Source: Endozoicomonas sp. SCSIO W0465
Lineage (GTDB): Bacteria > Pseudomonadota > Gammaproteobacteria > Pseudomonadales > Endozoicomonadaceae
NCBI RefSeq assembly: GCF_023716865.1
Contig: NZ_CP092417.1
Coordinates: forward strand, 164,001-228,000
Direction of reading: 5' to 3'
Length of the DNA: 64,000 nucleotides
Shown: piece after piece, positions 28,537 to 36,726 of the stretch
How the letters are laid out: the number at the start of each line of letters is the position of its first letter
How positions within the stretch are numbered: position 1 is the stretch's first letter
The notes under the pieces: generated by a model
Told to the model about the DNA's origin: nothing
Seen by the model: the letters and a program-made list of their open reading frames with translations, nothing else
Database searches by the model: none
Translations under genes and position numbers: made by a program

Positions 28537-28657
28537 AAATTTATTAGTGACGCCCATTTTGAATACCTTTTGGACAATGCTCTGAACGGTGAAGAAGCGG
28601 AACGCTACGACATTATTGAAGATCGATTCTTTCAACTGGCTGGAAGGAGCTGAGTCA

Positions 28658-29332
28658 TTGATTCCAGACGTTTTCATCAGCCGGACTGGCGCAAGGGAAT
28701 CACTGAACGCAGATCATGTCGAACACTGGCCCATTGAAGGCGGTCACGCCTACCTTGTCTGTGATGGTATTGATCATATTGAGCACACAGCGACAATTGT
28801 TCGGTTGTTTAGTAGCCTGCTTAAGGCCGCTGACTGGGGGTATTCAGAGTCTCCTGAAGCGCAACTTGCCAGCAATGTTTTGGCCGTCATGGACACCATA
28901 AGCCAGAACGACCAGGGAACTGCTTTTTGCCTGGGTATTGCGTTGGTAACCGCTGATAAAATGATTATCGGACATTGTGGAGATTGCCGGATAGGTCTCT
29001 TAAGAGACAATGGCATTGAATGGCTCACTGAGGATGATGTGCCGTTCTTCTCCATGTACAAAAAAGGGCTATTGACGAAGGAAACTTACCTTAGATGCAG
29101 ACATATCCCGAGCTGTAAAATGAAAACAGGGGAGAAAAATAGTCAGAAACTCAAAACAGCGACCCTGCCAAGGCCTGCATCTAAACGGCTGCTGTTATGC
29201 AGTGACGGTTTCTGGTCTGAATGTGAAGATCTGCTGACAGGCAGTCATGAGATCTGCTTGCAAGCGATCAGGCAGCTAAATTCATCGCTGCTGACTACAG
29301 CACAGGATAATTTTAGTATCATTGTCGTGTAA
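28658..29332 (+). CDS. PP2C-type serine/threonine phosphatase
   Basis: The start is taken at TTG 28658, five bases after the restored toxin stop, because AAGGAG lies eight bases upstream. An alternative GTG at 28589 would overlap the toxin gene deeply. The 224-residue protein shows PPM/PP2C motifs: VCDGIDHIEHTA for the first metal Asp, a small-residue strand LGIALVTADKMIIGHCGDCR with the G-D, LLLCSDGFWSE, and DNFSIIVV at the C-terminus. It should dephosphorylate Ser/Thr of an unknown partner. Placement right after the AbiE-like pair on the same strand suggests a three-gene operon now separated by the IS. Confidence 0.8.
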   Translation: MIPDVFISRTGARESLNADHVEHWPIEGGHAYLVCDGIDHIEHTATIVRLFSSLLKAADWGYSESPEAQLASNVLAVMDTISQNDQGTAFCLGIALVTADKMIIGHCGDCRIGLLRDNGIEWLTEDDVPFFSMYKKGLLTKETYLRCRHIPSCKMKTGEKNSQKLKTATLPRPASKRLLLCSDGFWSECEDLLTGSHEICLQAIRQLNSSLLTTAQDNFSIIVV

Positions 29333-29476
29333 TAAGTAAAGTGGGAGGCAGCCTCACTCAACCCTTCAGGAGTACACTTTTCAACCCGGATTGATATAGC
29401 ACTTGGAGAATATAGTAAAACTTGATGAAGATACTTTGAGCTGGGGGAGCCGAAGTCGGGTCTTGCCTTGTGCATT

Positions 29477-29487
29477 CCCCCCCCCCC
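29477..29487. repeat. Run of 11 C
   Basis: An uninterrupted tract of 11 C on the plus strand (G on the minus) lies just after the stop of the SEC-C protein at 29510 and 145 bases after the phosphatase stop. Tracts this long slip easily. It is outside both genes, so an effect on expression is uncertain. Confidence 0.7.
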
Positions 29488-29509
29488 AACTCTTGAATTC
29501 TCACCCAAC

Positions 29510-29788
29510 TCAAGCCAACAAACCACCTCCCTGACAACACTTCTTGTACTTCTTCCCACTGCCACAAGGACAGGGAGAGTTTCTGGCCACCTTTTCAGAG
29601 CGGGCCTGGTACAATTCTGGATTAAGCAGTTTCTGGAGGTCCGATATATCTTCAGGAACATGCGGGGGTTCAAAGCCGATAATGTAGTGCCAGCCGTGTT
29701 CGTCACAGGTGGTGGCAACTGCTCTTGCCATTTCTTCGGTATGAACCCGGGCAATCACGGGGTTCTTTTCTGAGCCTAACTTAGCCAT
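29510..29788 (-). CDS. SEC-C/SWIM metal-binding-motif protein (PBPRA1643-like)
   Basis: The start at ATG 29788 ([10 protein letters not shown]) has AGAAGG six bases upstream and is preferred over an ATA/ATT-type extension to 29803. The 92-residue protein ends with the SEC-C zinc motif [16 protein letters not shown]. The body reads [20 protein letters not shown] then W-H-Y-I-I-G-F-E-P, which is the layout of the small PBPRA1643-type family I remember. SEC-C motifs bind zinc and occur in SecA and many small proteins. The role here is unknown. It lies on the minus strand after another SEC-C gene at 29887. Confidence 0.75.
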   Translation of the reverse strand: MAKLGSEKNPVIARVHTEEMARAVATTCDEHGWHYIIGFEPPHVPEDISDLQKLLNPELYQARSEKVARNSPCPCGSGKKYKKCCQGGGLLA

Positions 29789-30471
29789 ACGCCTTCTGAT
29801 CAATGGTGGCTTCAGGGATACTGTGTGATGTTGCGGTCATAAAATATCCATTTATTTCTTAATGCGCAAACGGTGCATTGCCATCATTACTCTTCGTATT
29901 CTTCTTCATAGCGGTAGTACTGCTCCACATTCTCACCCACCGATGAAAGAACACAGAATGGTATCCAGTCATGGCTGTCGGCCTCTGTGATGTCAGCTAC
30001 CTTGATGCGGTGCAGCAACTCATCGCCATAATCGAAGATATAGAGGAACTCCTGCTCTTTTGTAAAGCCCAGATCCCTGATCTCGGAAGCTGATGCGGAT
30101 TTTGTGGGTGGACCAAAACCAAAACTGGAGACAATGTGTTCACCATCCGGTGTGGCAGAGTATTCGTTGTCCCGATCCCACAGTTCATTGGAGGTAAAGA
30201 ACGAGAACGAATGGTCATTGTCCCAGTTGAAGGCGCGCTGGATTTTCAGATGCATATCGTACAGGGTTTCTCTGCCAGACACCTCAAAGGTGCGGATCAC
30301 ATCGTGCTCAAAGCCAAAAAAGGGATGGCCAATCAGCTCCACTTCCAAGGTGTAACGCAGAGGTGGCTGGTTGAGAATGACTTGTAGTTCATCCAGGCTA
30401 CTGGACATTTTGGTTGCCCGCTGGATTTCAGACGCCGTTTCAGGCTCAAGAAAGCAGCACTTCTTGAATTT

Positions 30472-32079
30472 GTAACTATTCAGCACTGAGCAAAGGCATA
30501 TTACAGTAATTCCGAACAGCTCTATGAAGTGATTGATATATGTCCATTCCCTGTTTTCTGGCAGACGACAAATAGCTGCGAATCCGTGCAAACATAGAAC
30601 CACCGTCTGCACTCCTGAAGCAGCCTGAGATTTTCTGCTTTAACTTGGCCATTCGAACATCCCGCTCACTGCCATTGTTATCGAAGGGAATGGTAAAATC
30701 TGACATGAAGCGCAGTGTCTCAGCCTTGAACTCAGTGAGTCGTTTGAAGAGATTGTAAGCTTTAGTATTCTTGACTTTCTTGCGCTTAAGCTCCTCTCGT
30801 TGCTTCTCCATATAGACGACTTCTTTCATTAGAGCCCGCTGAAGCAACCGGTCATAAATCTTCTCGATTCGTTCACAGACAACACTTGGCATCTGTAGCA
30901 TACCTATGGTCTTAAAGCCCTTGCAGTAATGCCAGGAAAGCCTCAGTAGCTTCATCAATCGCAACGCCAGTTGATTGCTGTCCCTATCAACAACACCCAA
31001 AAGCTCCCTCAGGTGATGGGCATTGCAAAGTACGTGAGTTGCCGCATATGCAAAATAGGATTTCCAATGATCATGAACCAGAACGCCTGCAAATGTTAGC
31101 AGTATGCCCATCGTGTCCATGGCCTCACGACCTCGCTTTTCAGACAAGTAGTAGAGCGTCCATTGTTCATCCCGCATAACGTGTAGCCAGTGCAAAGAGC
31201 CCTCGGCCCGCATACCCGTTTCATCGGCTCCGGCAACAGACGATTCCCGCAAGGCGTCACGAATAACCTCTTCAGTAGAAGCCAGATTTTCATAGGTTCT
31301 GGCCACAAAATTGGCGACAGTGCCTGCACTTACACTCATTTTATAGAGAGTATTAAAATACTCTGACACGCGCTTAAAAGGCAGGAAATGGTATTGGTTA
31401 AGATAGACGGCCATAGCCTGTGTGGCTGAGCCATATTGTGCGGCAGCGGTAACACCTTCCGGGAATTCAGCCTGATTCCGACAACCACAAGTGCAGATTT
31501 TTACTTCAGCTCTATGGGCCGTTACTTCAAATTCACCCGGTCTCCCTGGTTCAAACACCTGTCGTTCAATATATTTGACCGGCTCACTATCAAGAAGAGA
31601 CGCCTGACATTTATTGCATTCTTTAACCGGAAGGTACTCAATATAGTCAGGGATATCGACCTGTTTAAGACAAGTGCCCTGATGCCCTTTCTTTCCACCG
31701 GCTTTATTACCAGAAGACTGTCTCAGACTTTTAGGATTGGGTTTTTCATCCGATGGATCGGTACCTTTATCTGCGGAAAGGTCGTCAGAATGATCTGGAG
31801 AATTACTGTTTTTACAAGGTTTTTGATAACCATCAGACGATGGCGGCTTGCTGCTGTTTTGACTGTTCTTGCCAACCTTTTCTTCCAATTCTCGACATCG
31901 CTCTTCCAGACAGGCAACTCTCATCCGCAGCTCTGCATTCTCTTTCAAGAGAATCTCAGCCGACATAGTTGCGGGTAGTTCTGGAATCATGCTGGCGAAT
32001 ATTGTGGAAAAATGGTGCTTAAGAGGATGGTATAAAAATCAGAAAATTCCAGATTTATGTGGGGGTGCTGAACAGTTAC
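30472..32079 (-). mobile_element. IS66-family element, copy B (1608 bp)
   Basis: It has the same ends as copy A, with the 8-bp duplication TTGAATTT (30464-30471, 32080-32087). It is inserted within the SEC-C motif of the pRiA4b-like gene. Confidence 0.95.
30476..31990 (-). CDS. IS66-family transposase (copy B)
   Basis: 504 residues, the same protein as copy A with intact DDE residues and zinc cluster. It starts at 31990, and its stop (TAG) overlaps the terminal repeat of the element. It is transcribed in the same direction as the gene it disrupts, so transcripts could run into the downstream pRiA4b-like fragment. Confidence 0.95.
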   Translation of the reverse strand: MIPELPATMSAEILLKENAELRMRVACLEERCRELEEKVGKNSQNSSKPPSSDGYQKPCKNSNSPDHSDDLSADKGTDPSDEKPNPKSLRQSSGNKAGGKKGHQGTCLKQVDIPDYIEYLPVKECNKCQASLLDSEPVKYIERQVFEPGRPGEFEVTAHRAEVKICTCGCRNQAEFPEGVTAAAQYGSATQAMAVYLNQYHFLPFKRVSEYFNTLYKMSVSAGTVANFVARTYENLASTEEVIRDALRESSVAGADETGMRAEGSLHWLHVMRDEQWTLYYLSEKRGREAMDTMGILLTFAGVLVHDHWKSYFAYAATHVLCNAHHLRELLGVVDRDSNQLALRLMKLLRLSWHYCKGFKTIGMLQMPSVVCERIEKIYDRLLQRALMKEVVYMEKQREELKRKKVKNTKAYNLFKRLTEFKAETLRFMSDFTIPFDNNGSERDVRMAKLKQKISGCFRSADGGSMFARIRSYLSSARKQGMDIYQSLHRAVRNYCNMPLLSAE

Positions 32080-32220
32080 TTGAATTTTTTGCCACTGCCA
32101 CAGGGGCAGGGTTCATTGCGATTCAGTTTGAACATTCAATTTTCTTCATTCAGTGATTGATGATCCCGTTGCAGGAGTGCCCATGGAAAGAATTGAGTGC
32201 CGTTAACTTCACAGACTCTC

Positions 32221-32601
32221 CTAAAGATGGTCTCTATAGCGCTGTAGATTTTCTTTGGTGTTCACAAGGATGAACATCAAAGTGGTAAATATGGTGATCA
32301 ACAGTGCGATCTTTAATCTGGCGTTCTGCTCTTCCAAGGGCAGGATGGCTACCTGATCGGCTGGCAGTGTTGAGAGCTGGCTTAACGTTAAGTATCGATT
32401 GAAGAGCAGCTGAGATGGACGATCATCATCACTTGCAGCAACAACGATAGAAATTCCTTCAAACAGGGCCGCTTCGTAATCAATGCCAATCATTTTTGCC
32501 AGCTTTCTGGCGTGTTTCACGACTTCCTTGTTTTTCATTGTTGCAATCGCCGAGGACATTGCCTGAGGTGATTCCAATTGAAGAAATTCACGTGTCTTCA
32601 T
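32221..32601 (-). CDS. Hypothetical protein with C-terminal membrane anchor, 126 aa
   Basis: It starts at ATG 32601. The N-terminal 85 residues are soluble and helical (SAIATMKNKEVVKHARKLAK; LFEGISIVVAASDDD). A single hydrophobic segment at about 95-115 (KIALLITIFTTLMFILV) would anchor it in the membrane, followed by a short basic tail. There is no signal peptide, so it would be a tail-anchored type. No family is recognised. It is the third of three adjacent minus-strand hypotheticals (33103, 32638, 32221) that may form an operon. Confidence 0.55.
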   Translation of the reverse strand: MKTREFLQLESPQAMSSAIATMKNKEVVKHARKLAKMIGIDYEAALFEGISIVVAASDDDRPSQLLFNRYLTLSQLSTLPADQVAILPLEEQNARLKIALLITIFTTLMFILVNTKENLQRYRDHL

Positions 32602-32637
32602 TGCTTTTCAGCGTTCCAGTATGTTTGGTCTGCAAGG

Positions 32638-33060
32638 TTATGGCATAAAACAGGGGTCATGTGCAATCAGCTCAAAACACGTATCCACATCCTGTTTATA
32701 AAAGACTTCGTGCCACTGATCGTTATGGCGAAGATAAGACAGAGTGTAGGTGTTATTCCCGGTGTAGTTCATCCCGGCAAACTTCCGTTCAAAGGATGGG
32801 CTGATGGCATTGGGTGAAGGGCAGTGATAAGTGGCGCAGAAATAGAAAAAGCTGCCATGCCACTTGGTAAAGATATCTACCAGATAATTAAAATTCGGAT
32901 TCTCGGGCGGAGGCTCGACCTTTGCGGGTTTCAGATAGTCCTCTACCCATCGGTCGGCCTGAGCTTTCAGAACCGCTTTGGTCTCAGGAGATACTTTGGG
33001 TTTGGATGCTCGTTTTGTTGCGGGCATCCACATATAACTGCTCATAAATTTCTCTGCCAT
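32638..33060 (-). CDS. Hypothetical protein, 140 aa
   Basis: It starts at ATG 33060. The N-terminus is basic and disordered (ATKRASKPKVSPETKAVLKA). The core reads F-N-Y-L-V-D-I-F-T-K-W-H-G then YFCATYHCPSPNAISPSFER, KFAGMNYTGNNTYTLSYLRH and W-H-E-V-F-Y. This W-x-G ... C-P-x2-P-x-A ... F-x2-KFA-x-M-x-Y ... RHN-x-QW pattern is one I associate with uncharacterised bacterial proteins of unknown function. The gene ends 37 bases before the next one on the same strand. Confidence 0.6.
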   Translation of the reverse strand: MAEKFMSSYMWMPATKRASKPKVSPETKAVLKAQADRWVEDYLKPAKVEPPPENPNFNYLVDIFTKWHGSFFYFCATYHCPSPNAISPSFERKFAGMNYTGNNTYTLSYLRHNDQWHEVFYKQDVDTCFELIAHDPCFMP

Positions 33061-33102
33061 CAGGTGCTGGCGAAATACATACGCTTGAAACTCAGACCTG
33101 AA

Positions 33103-33759
33103 TCAGGCCCCGGCGGTTTCATCATAAGAGACGGCTTTATAGCCATACTTGTCGTGAAGCTTATAAAAGGCAGCGTAACGTCTGGACGGTATGGAGGTGG
33201 ACGCTCGTTTTTTCAATAAGCGCCAATACTCAGACAGTACCAGGGCTTGAGTACTTTTGGGAAAAATCATGGGGGCGCCAGAGGTGAAATTCAGGCCGTC
33301 CTCGTAACTCAGGATGCGGGTGAACATAACATAATCCACAATATTCGGCGATAAGCTGAAGCCCCGGTCGGTAATGGTCAGTTCACCACCATTCAGCAAA
33401 TCTTCCATTGTTACCGTTGAGCTGTCGATATTCCTGCTGACGATTCGATAGAGCGAGGTGTTCGACGACAGCAGCGCGTTCAGAATTTTTTCTTCAGTGG
33501 CATTGATAGTATCAGCATGCCTGCTCAGGTATCGACTGACGATGGTATGGCCATGGATGTCCTGAAAGTCGTTAATACAAAAGTCGGTGAACTGGTCAAA
33601 CTGTTCATAAGAGTCAAACATCATTTGATTCTTTTTCATTGCGCCAAGCTGACGTGCCGCAATTTTATGCTCATCCTTGTTGAGTTCTTTGAACAGCTTT
33701 GAGTTCAGGTCTCTGCCATCAGCACGCAGCTGGGCGTAGTCGGGGTGAATAGGGCTCAT
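33103..33759 (-). CDS. Hypothetical protein, 218 aa
   Basis: ATG 33759 (M-S-P-I-H-P-D-Y-A-Q) is preferred over a TTG at 33795 that would add 12 residues. A GAGAA lies about 10 bases upstream of the ATG. It is a soluble, mostly helical protein with a basic C-terminus (WRLLKKRASTSIPSRRYAAF). No catalytic or nucleotide-binding motif is visible and no family is recognised. It is the first of three minus-strand hypotheticals in a row, with gaps of about 40 bases, so co-transcription is likely. Confidence 0.55.
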   Translation of the reverse strand: MSPIHPDYAQLRADGRDLNSKLFKELNKDEHKIAARQLGAMKKNQMMFDSYEQFDQFTDFCINDFQDIHGHTIVSRYLSRHADTINATEEKILNALLSSNTSLYRIVSRNIDSSTVTMEDLLNGGELTITDRGFSLSPNIVDYVMFTRILSYEDGLNFTSGAPMIFPKSTQALVLSEYWRLLKKRASTSIPSRRYAAFYKLHDKYGYKAVSYDETAGA

Positions 33760-33795
33760 AAAGTCCGGGTTCTCAGTGAAAGATGCCTGAATCAA

Positions 33796-33988
33796 CAGTT
33801 ATAGGGTTTATGGTATCAGTGGTTGATCGTTGCTATAAATATCCCGATGCTACCACAGACAACATGCTTGCCGTTGAATTTGTAGTCATCACGCGCACCC
33901 GGTCGAAACCGTTGGCACCCAGTCTTCCATTTTGAATGAATGTGAGAAGAGAAACCTGACTGCCCCCCAACTGACTTTTGCGGAGTCG
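33796..33988. other. Intergenic region
   Basis: No gene is supported. It should contain the promoter of the minus-strand hypothetical cluster. Confidence 0.3.
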
Positions 33989-34219
33989 TCACTCCGCAGG
34001 TTGCCCATTTTCTGTCGCGTCCTGCTCTTGTATCGTGGAAGCGTAAGCGATGCGTACCCTGCGTCTTTCTGCCGGGTCAGGGTATCTATTCAGAAAAACA
34101 CGTTCCAGCTCATCAAATGTTCGTGTGTGGTATAGAGTCTCGTTATTGTTATTCGGGTGCTGACAGTGAGACTGGCGAGACTGCGGAACATCGCCACCGT
34201 CAAACGGGTGGCTGGGCAT
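33989..34219 (-). CDS. Possible small protein, 76 aa
   Basis: ATG 34219 has AAGGA ten bases upstream. The C-terminal half looks protein-like (HTRTFDELERVFLNRYPDPAE, then RRRVRIAYASTIQEQD), while the N-terminal third is low complexity (CQHPNNNNETL). No family is recognised. It could also be chance. The ribosome site and charged helical C-terminus are the only support. Confidence 0.35.
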   Translation of the reverse strand: MPSHPFDGGDVPQSRQSHCQHPNNNNETLYHTRTFDELERVFLNRYPDPAERRRVRIAYASTIQEQDATENGQPAE

Positions 34220-34486
34220 ACGGAGCTATTCCTTATTGGATATTTTTTCTTGTACTTTGGTTTATATAAACACCAAATAAAAACAGATAGCAAGCCTGTT
34301 TCAATTATTGAAATCACTATTTCATGGTGAATGCTGATTTTGATGGCTAAATAATCCTTTTTCTTTGGCCTTTTCCATTCCCCGCTCCCATTCCCTGATG
34401 ATTTTTGCAAAATAATTACAGTTGTTGAAATGCTGTGTTCTGTTTTGTACGGTATCTGTAAGCACTGATCATTTAATAAGGAGATT
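34220..34486. other. Intergenic AT-rich region left of IS66 copy C
   Basis: No gene is called. Before IS66 copy C arrived, this stretch joined directly to the AGGAGATT ribosome site of the XRE regulator at 36106, so its last part probably contained that gene's promoter. Confidence 0.4.
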
Positions 34487-36094
34487 GTAACTGTTCAGCA
34501 CCCCCACATAAATCTGGAATTTTCTGATTTTTATACCATCCTCTTAAGCACCATTTTTCCACAATATTCGCCAGCATGATTCCAGAACTACCCGCAACTA
34601 TGTCGGCTGAGATTCTCTTGAAAGAGAATGCAGAGCTGCGGATGAGAGTTGCCTGTCTGGAAGAGCGATGTCGAGAATTGGAAGAAAAGGTTGGCAAGAA
34701 CAGTCAAAACAGCAGCAAGCCGCCATCGTCTGATGGTTATCAAAAACCTTGTAAAAACAGTAATTCTCCAGATCATTCTGACGACCTTTCCGCAGATAAA
34801 GGTACCGATCCATCGGATGAAAAACCCAATCCTAAAAGTCTGAGACAGTCTTCTGGTAATAAAGCCGGTGGAAAGAAAGGGCATCAGGGCACTTGTCTTA
34901 AACAGGTCGATATCCCTGACTATATTGAGTACCTTCCAGTTAAAGAATGCAATAAATGTCAGGCGTCTCTTCTTGATAGTGAGCCGGTCAAATATATTGA
35001 ACGACAGGTGTTTGAACCAGGGAGACCGGGTGAATTTGAAGTAACGGCCCATAGAGCTGAAGTAAAAATCTGCACTTGTGGTTGTCGGAATCAGGCTGAA
35101 TTCCCGGAAGGTGTTACCGCTGCCGCACAATATGGCTCAGCCACACAGGCTATGGCCGTCTATCTTAACCAATACCATTTCCTGCCTTTTAAGCGCGTGT
35201 CAGAGTATTTTAATACTCTCTATAAAATGAGTGTAAGTGCAGGCACTGTCGCCAATTTTGTGGCCAGAACCTATGAAAATCTGGCTTCTACTGAAGAGGT
35301 TATTCGTGACGCCTTGCGGGAATCGTCTGTTGCCGGAGCCGATGAAACGGGTATGCGGGCCGAGGGCTCTTTGCACTGGCTACACGTTATGCGGGATGAA
35401 CAATGGACGCTCTACTACTTGTCTGAAAAGCGAGGTCGTGAGGCCATGGACACGATGGGCATACTGCTAACATTTGCAGGCGTTCTGGTTCATGATCATT
35501 GGAAATCCTATTTTGCATATGCGGCAACTCACGTACTTTGCAATGCCCATCACCTGAGGGAGCTTTTGGGTGTTGTTGATAGGGACAGCAATCAACTGGC
35601 GTTGCGATTGATGAAGCTACTGAGGCTTTCCTGGCATTACTGCAAGGGCTTTAAGACCATAGGTATGCTACAGATGCCAAGTGTTGTCTGTGAACGAATC
35701 GAGAAGATTTATGACCGGTTGCTTCAGCGGGCTCTAATGAAAGAAGTCGTCTATATGGAGAAGCAACGAGAGGAGCTTAAGCGCAAGAAAGTCAAGAATA
35801 CTAAAGCTTACAATCTCTTCAAACGACTCACTGAGTTCAAGGCTGAGACACTGCGCTTCATGTCAGATTTTACCATTCCCTTCGATAACAATGGCAGTGA
35901 GCGGGATGTTCGAATGGCCAAGTTAAAGCAGAAAATCTCAGGCTGCTTCAGGAGTGCAGACGGTGGTTCTATGTTTGCACGGATTCGCAGCTATTTGTCG
36001 TCTGCCAGAAAACAGGGAATGGACATATATCAATCACTTCATAGAGCTGTTCGGAATTACTGTAATATGCCTTTGCTCAGTGCTGAATAGTTAC
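34487..36094 (+). mobile_element. IS66-family element, copy C (1608 bp), inserted at a ribosome binding site
   Basis: Ends are as in the other copies, in plus orientation. The 8-bp duplication is AGGAGATT (34479-34486, 36095-36102). The duplicated bases include the Shine-Dalgarno AGGAG of the downstream XRE gene, so the gene keeps a ribosome site but is cut off from its original promoter. Confidence 0.95.
34576..36090 (+). CDS. IS66-family transposase (copy C)
   Basis: 504 residues, the same protein as copies A, B, D and E. One silent difference is seen (CCAGTT here where D and E have CCGGTT near codon 115). Domains are as described for copy A. It reads toward the XRE regulator, so its transcript could drive that gene. 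Confidence 0.95.
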   Translation: MIPELPATMSAEILLKENAELRMRVACLEERCRELEEKVGKNSQNSSKPPSSDGYQKPCKNSNSPDHSDDLSADKGTDPSDEKPNPKSLRQSSGNKAGGKKGHQGTCLKQVDIPDYIEYLPVKECNKCQASLLDSEPVKYIERQVFEPGRPGEFEVTAHRAEVKICTCGCRNQAEFPEGVTAAAQYGSATQAMAVYLNQYHFLPFKRVSEYFNTLYKMSVSAGTVANFVARTYENLASTEEVIRDALRESSVAGADETGMRAEGSLHWLHVMRDEQWTLYYLSEKRGREAMDTMGILLTFAGVLVHDHWKSYFAYAATHVLCNAHHLRELLGVVDRDSNQLALRLMKLLRLSWHYCKGFKTIGMLQMPSVVCERIEKIYDRLLQRALMKEVVYMEKQREELKRKKVKNTKAYNLFKRLTEFKAETLRFMSDFTIPFDNNGSERDVRMAKLKQKISGCFRSADGGSMFARIRSYLSSARKQGMDIYQSLHRAVRNYCNMPLLSAE

Positions 36095-36108
36095 AGGAGA
36101 TTGTTGTG
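36095..36108 (+). promoter_or_regulatory. Ribosome site of the XRE gene regenerated by the IS66 target duplication
   Basis: AGGAG at 36095-36099 stands seven bases before the GTG start at 36106 and is part of the IS66 target duplication AGGAGATT. Confidence 0.8.
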
Positions 36109-36726
36109 TCTACGTCGACTCTGGGTCGCCGCCTTCGTTCAGCGATGGAGCAGCAGGGATTATCGGTTACTGAACTTGCTAATGAGTCCGGTGTTGGCCG
36201 ACGCTCCATTTATCATCTGATGAGCGATGTGTCGAAAAAGTCCAACAAAGAACCGGTGGATAAACTGGCGAGGGTGCTCGATGTGGCCCCTGAGTGGTTG
36301 TATTCCGGTTCCGGGGCGTCAGATGCTCATCGGTTGGGGGCATTACCGACCTACCTGACGACAAAGCCTGTGAATGTAGTTACCGGCGGTCATGTTACCG
36401 ATGTCAGAAAAATGTGGGTGCCGAACATTCTGTCAAGGCTCGGTATTCCCGATGAGGGGTATCTTCACTTCTTTTTGTCCGGTGCCTCAGATTTTCTGCC
36501 GCCCAATTTACTGTTACTGGTCAATGCCAATGGACGGGGGCCGGGGTGTTATCTTGTGTCGACATTCAGCAATTTTAACGAAGGAGGGAGGTTAGCACTG
36601 GTTCACCGGTTTGATTCCGGTCTTCAGACCGGAGCGTATTGCAGTGATGGTGATATTGAGGACGTTCACCAGGTTATCGGTCTTATTGAAGGCCAGACAT
36701 TGTGGAAAACGGAGTATTTCAGATAG
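36106..36726 (+). CDS. XRE-family (cI-like) transcriptional regulator
   Basis: The GTG start at 36106 has a good AGGAG site. Residues 1-65 form an XRE helix-turn-helix: LGRRLRSAMEQQGLSVTELA, then NESGVGRRSIYHLMSD and KLARVLDVAPEWLY. The C-terminal part (about 75-206) has the size of an S24/LexA-like domain, but I see no clear Ser-Lys dyad, so it may be a non-cleaving regulatory domain. The next gene overlaps its stop by one base, so the two are co-transcribed. IS66 copy C directly upstream has replaced its promoter region. Confidence 0.8.
   Translation: MSTSTLGRRLRSAMEQQGLSVTELANESGVGRRSIYHLMSDVSKKSNKEPVDKLARVLDVAPEWLYSGSGASDAHRLGALPTYLTTKPVNVVTGGHVTDVRKMWVPNILSRLGIPDEGYLHFFLSGASDFLPPNLLLLVNANGRGPGCYLVSTFSNFNEGGRLALVHRFDSGLQTGAYCSDGDIEDVHQVIGLIEGQTLWKTEYFR

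Larger units (their letters stand above)
26639..28653 (+). pseudogene. AbiEii-like nucleotidyltransferase toxin gene, split by an IS1595-type element
   Basis: ATG 26639 begins M-Q-L-T-E-H-E. The nucleotidyltransferase signature is VGGATVSLHLDD then STKDVDFIVSV (two metal-binding Asp), with a third acidic strand IIVDVMP. Such enzymes transfer nucleotides to tRNA or other targets in abortive infection and toxin-antitoxin systems. The element at 27235 cuts the gene after codon 198. Joining 26639-27234 with 28545-28653 gives 705 bases, an intact 234-residue protein ending FFQLAGRS. As it stands, the product ends with eight element-encoded residues (LITTDRTS), so it lacks the last 36 or so native residues. 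Whether that fragment is toxic cannot be told. Confidence 0.8.
29887..32135 (-). pseudogene. SEC-C plus pRiA4b ORF-3-like protein gene, split by IS66 copy B
   Basis: The start is ATG 32135 with GAAGAAA upstream ([16 protein letters not shown]). IS66 copy B cuts inside the SEC-C motif between K-F and K-K-C-C. Joining 32135-32080 with 30463-29887 gives 633 bases, a clean 210-residue protein. After the zinc motif comes the plasmid pRiA4b ORF-3-like domain (YTLEVELIGHPFFGFE, HLKIQRAFNWDNDHSF, YDYGDELLHRIKV-type strand). This fold is widespread on plasmids and in accessory regions and has no firm function. The downstream fragment (from 30462) now reads through from the IS end without a native start. 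Confidence 0.85.

Noticed and set aside
29887..30612. 241-codon frame starting inside IS66 copy B and running into the pRiA4b-like domain
   Set aside because: Its N-terminus is IS sequence; the native start is at 32135 beyond the element.
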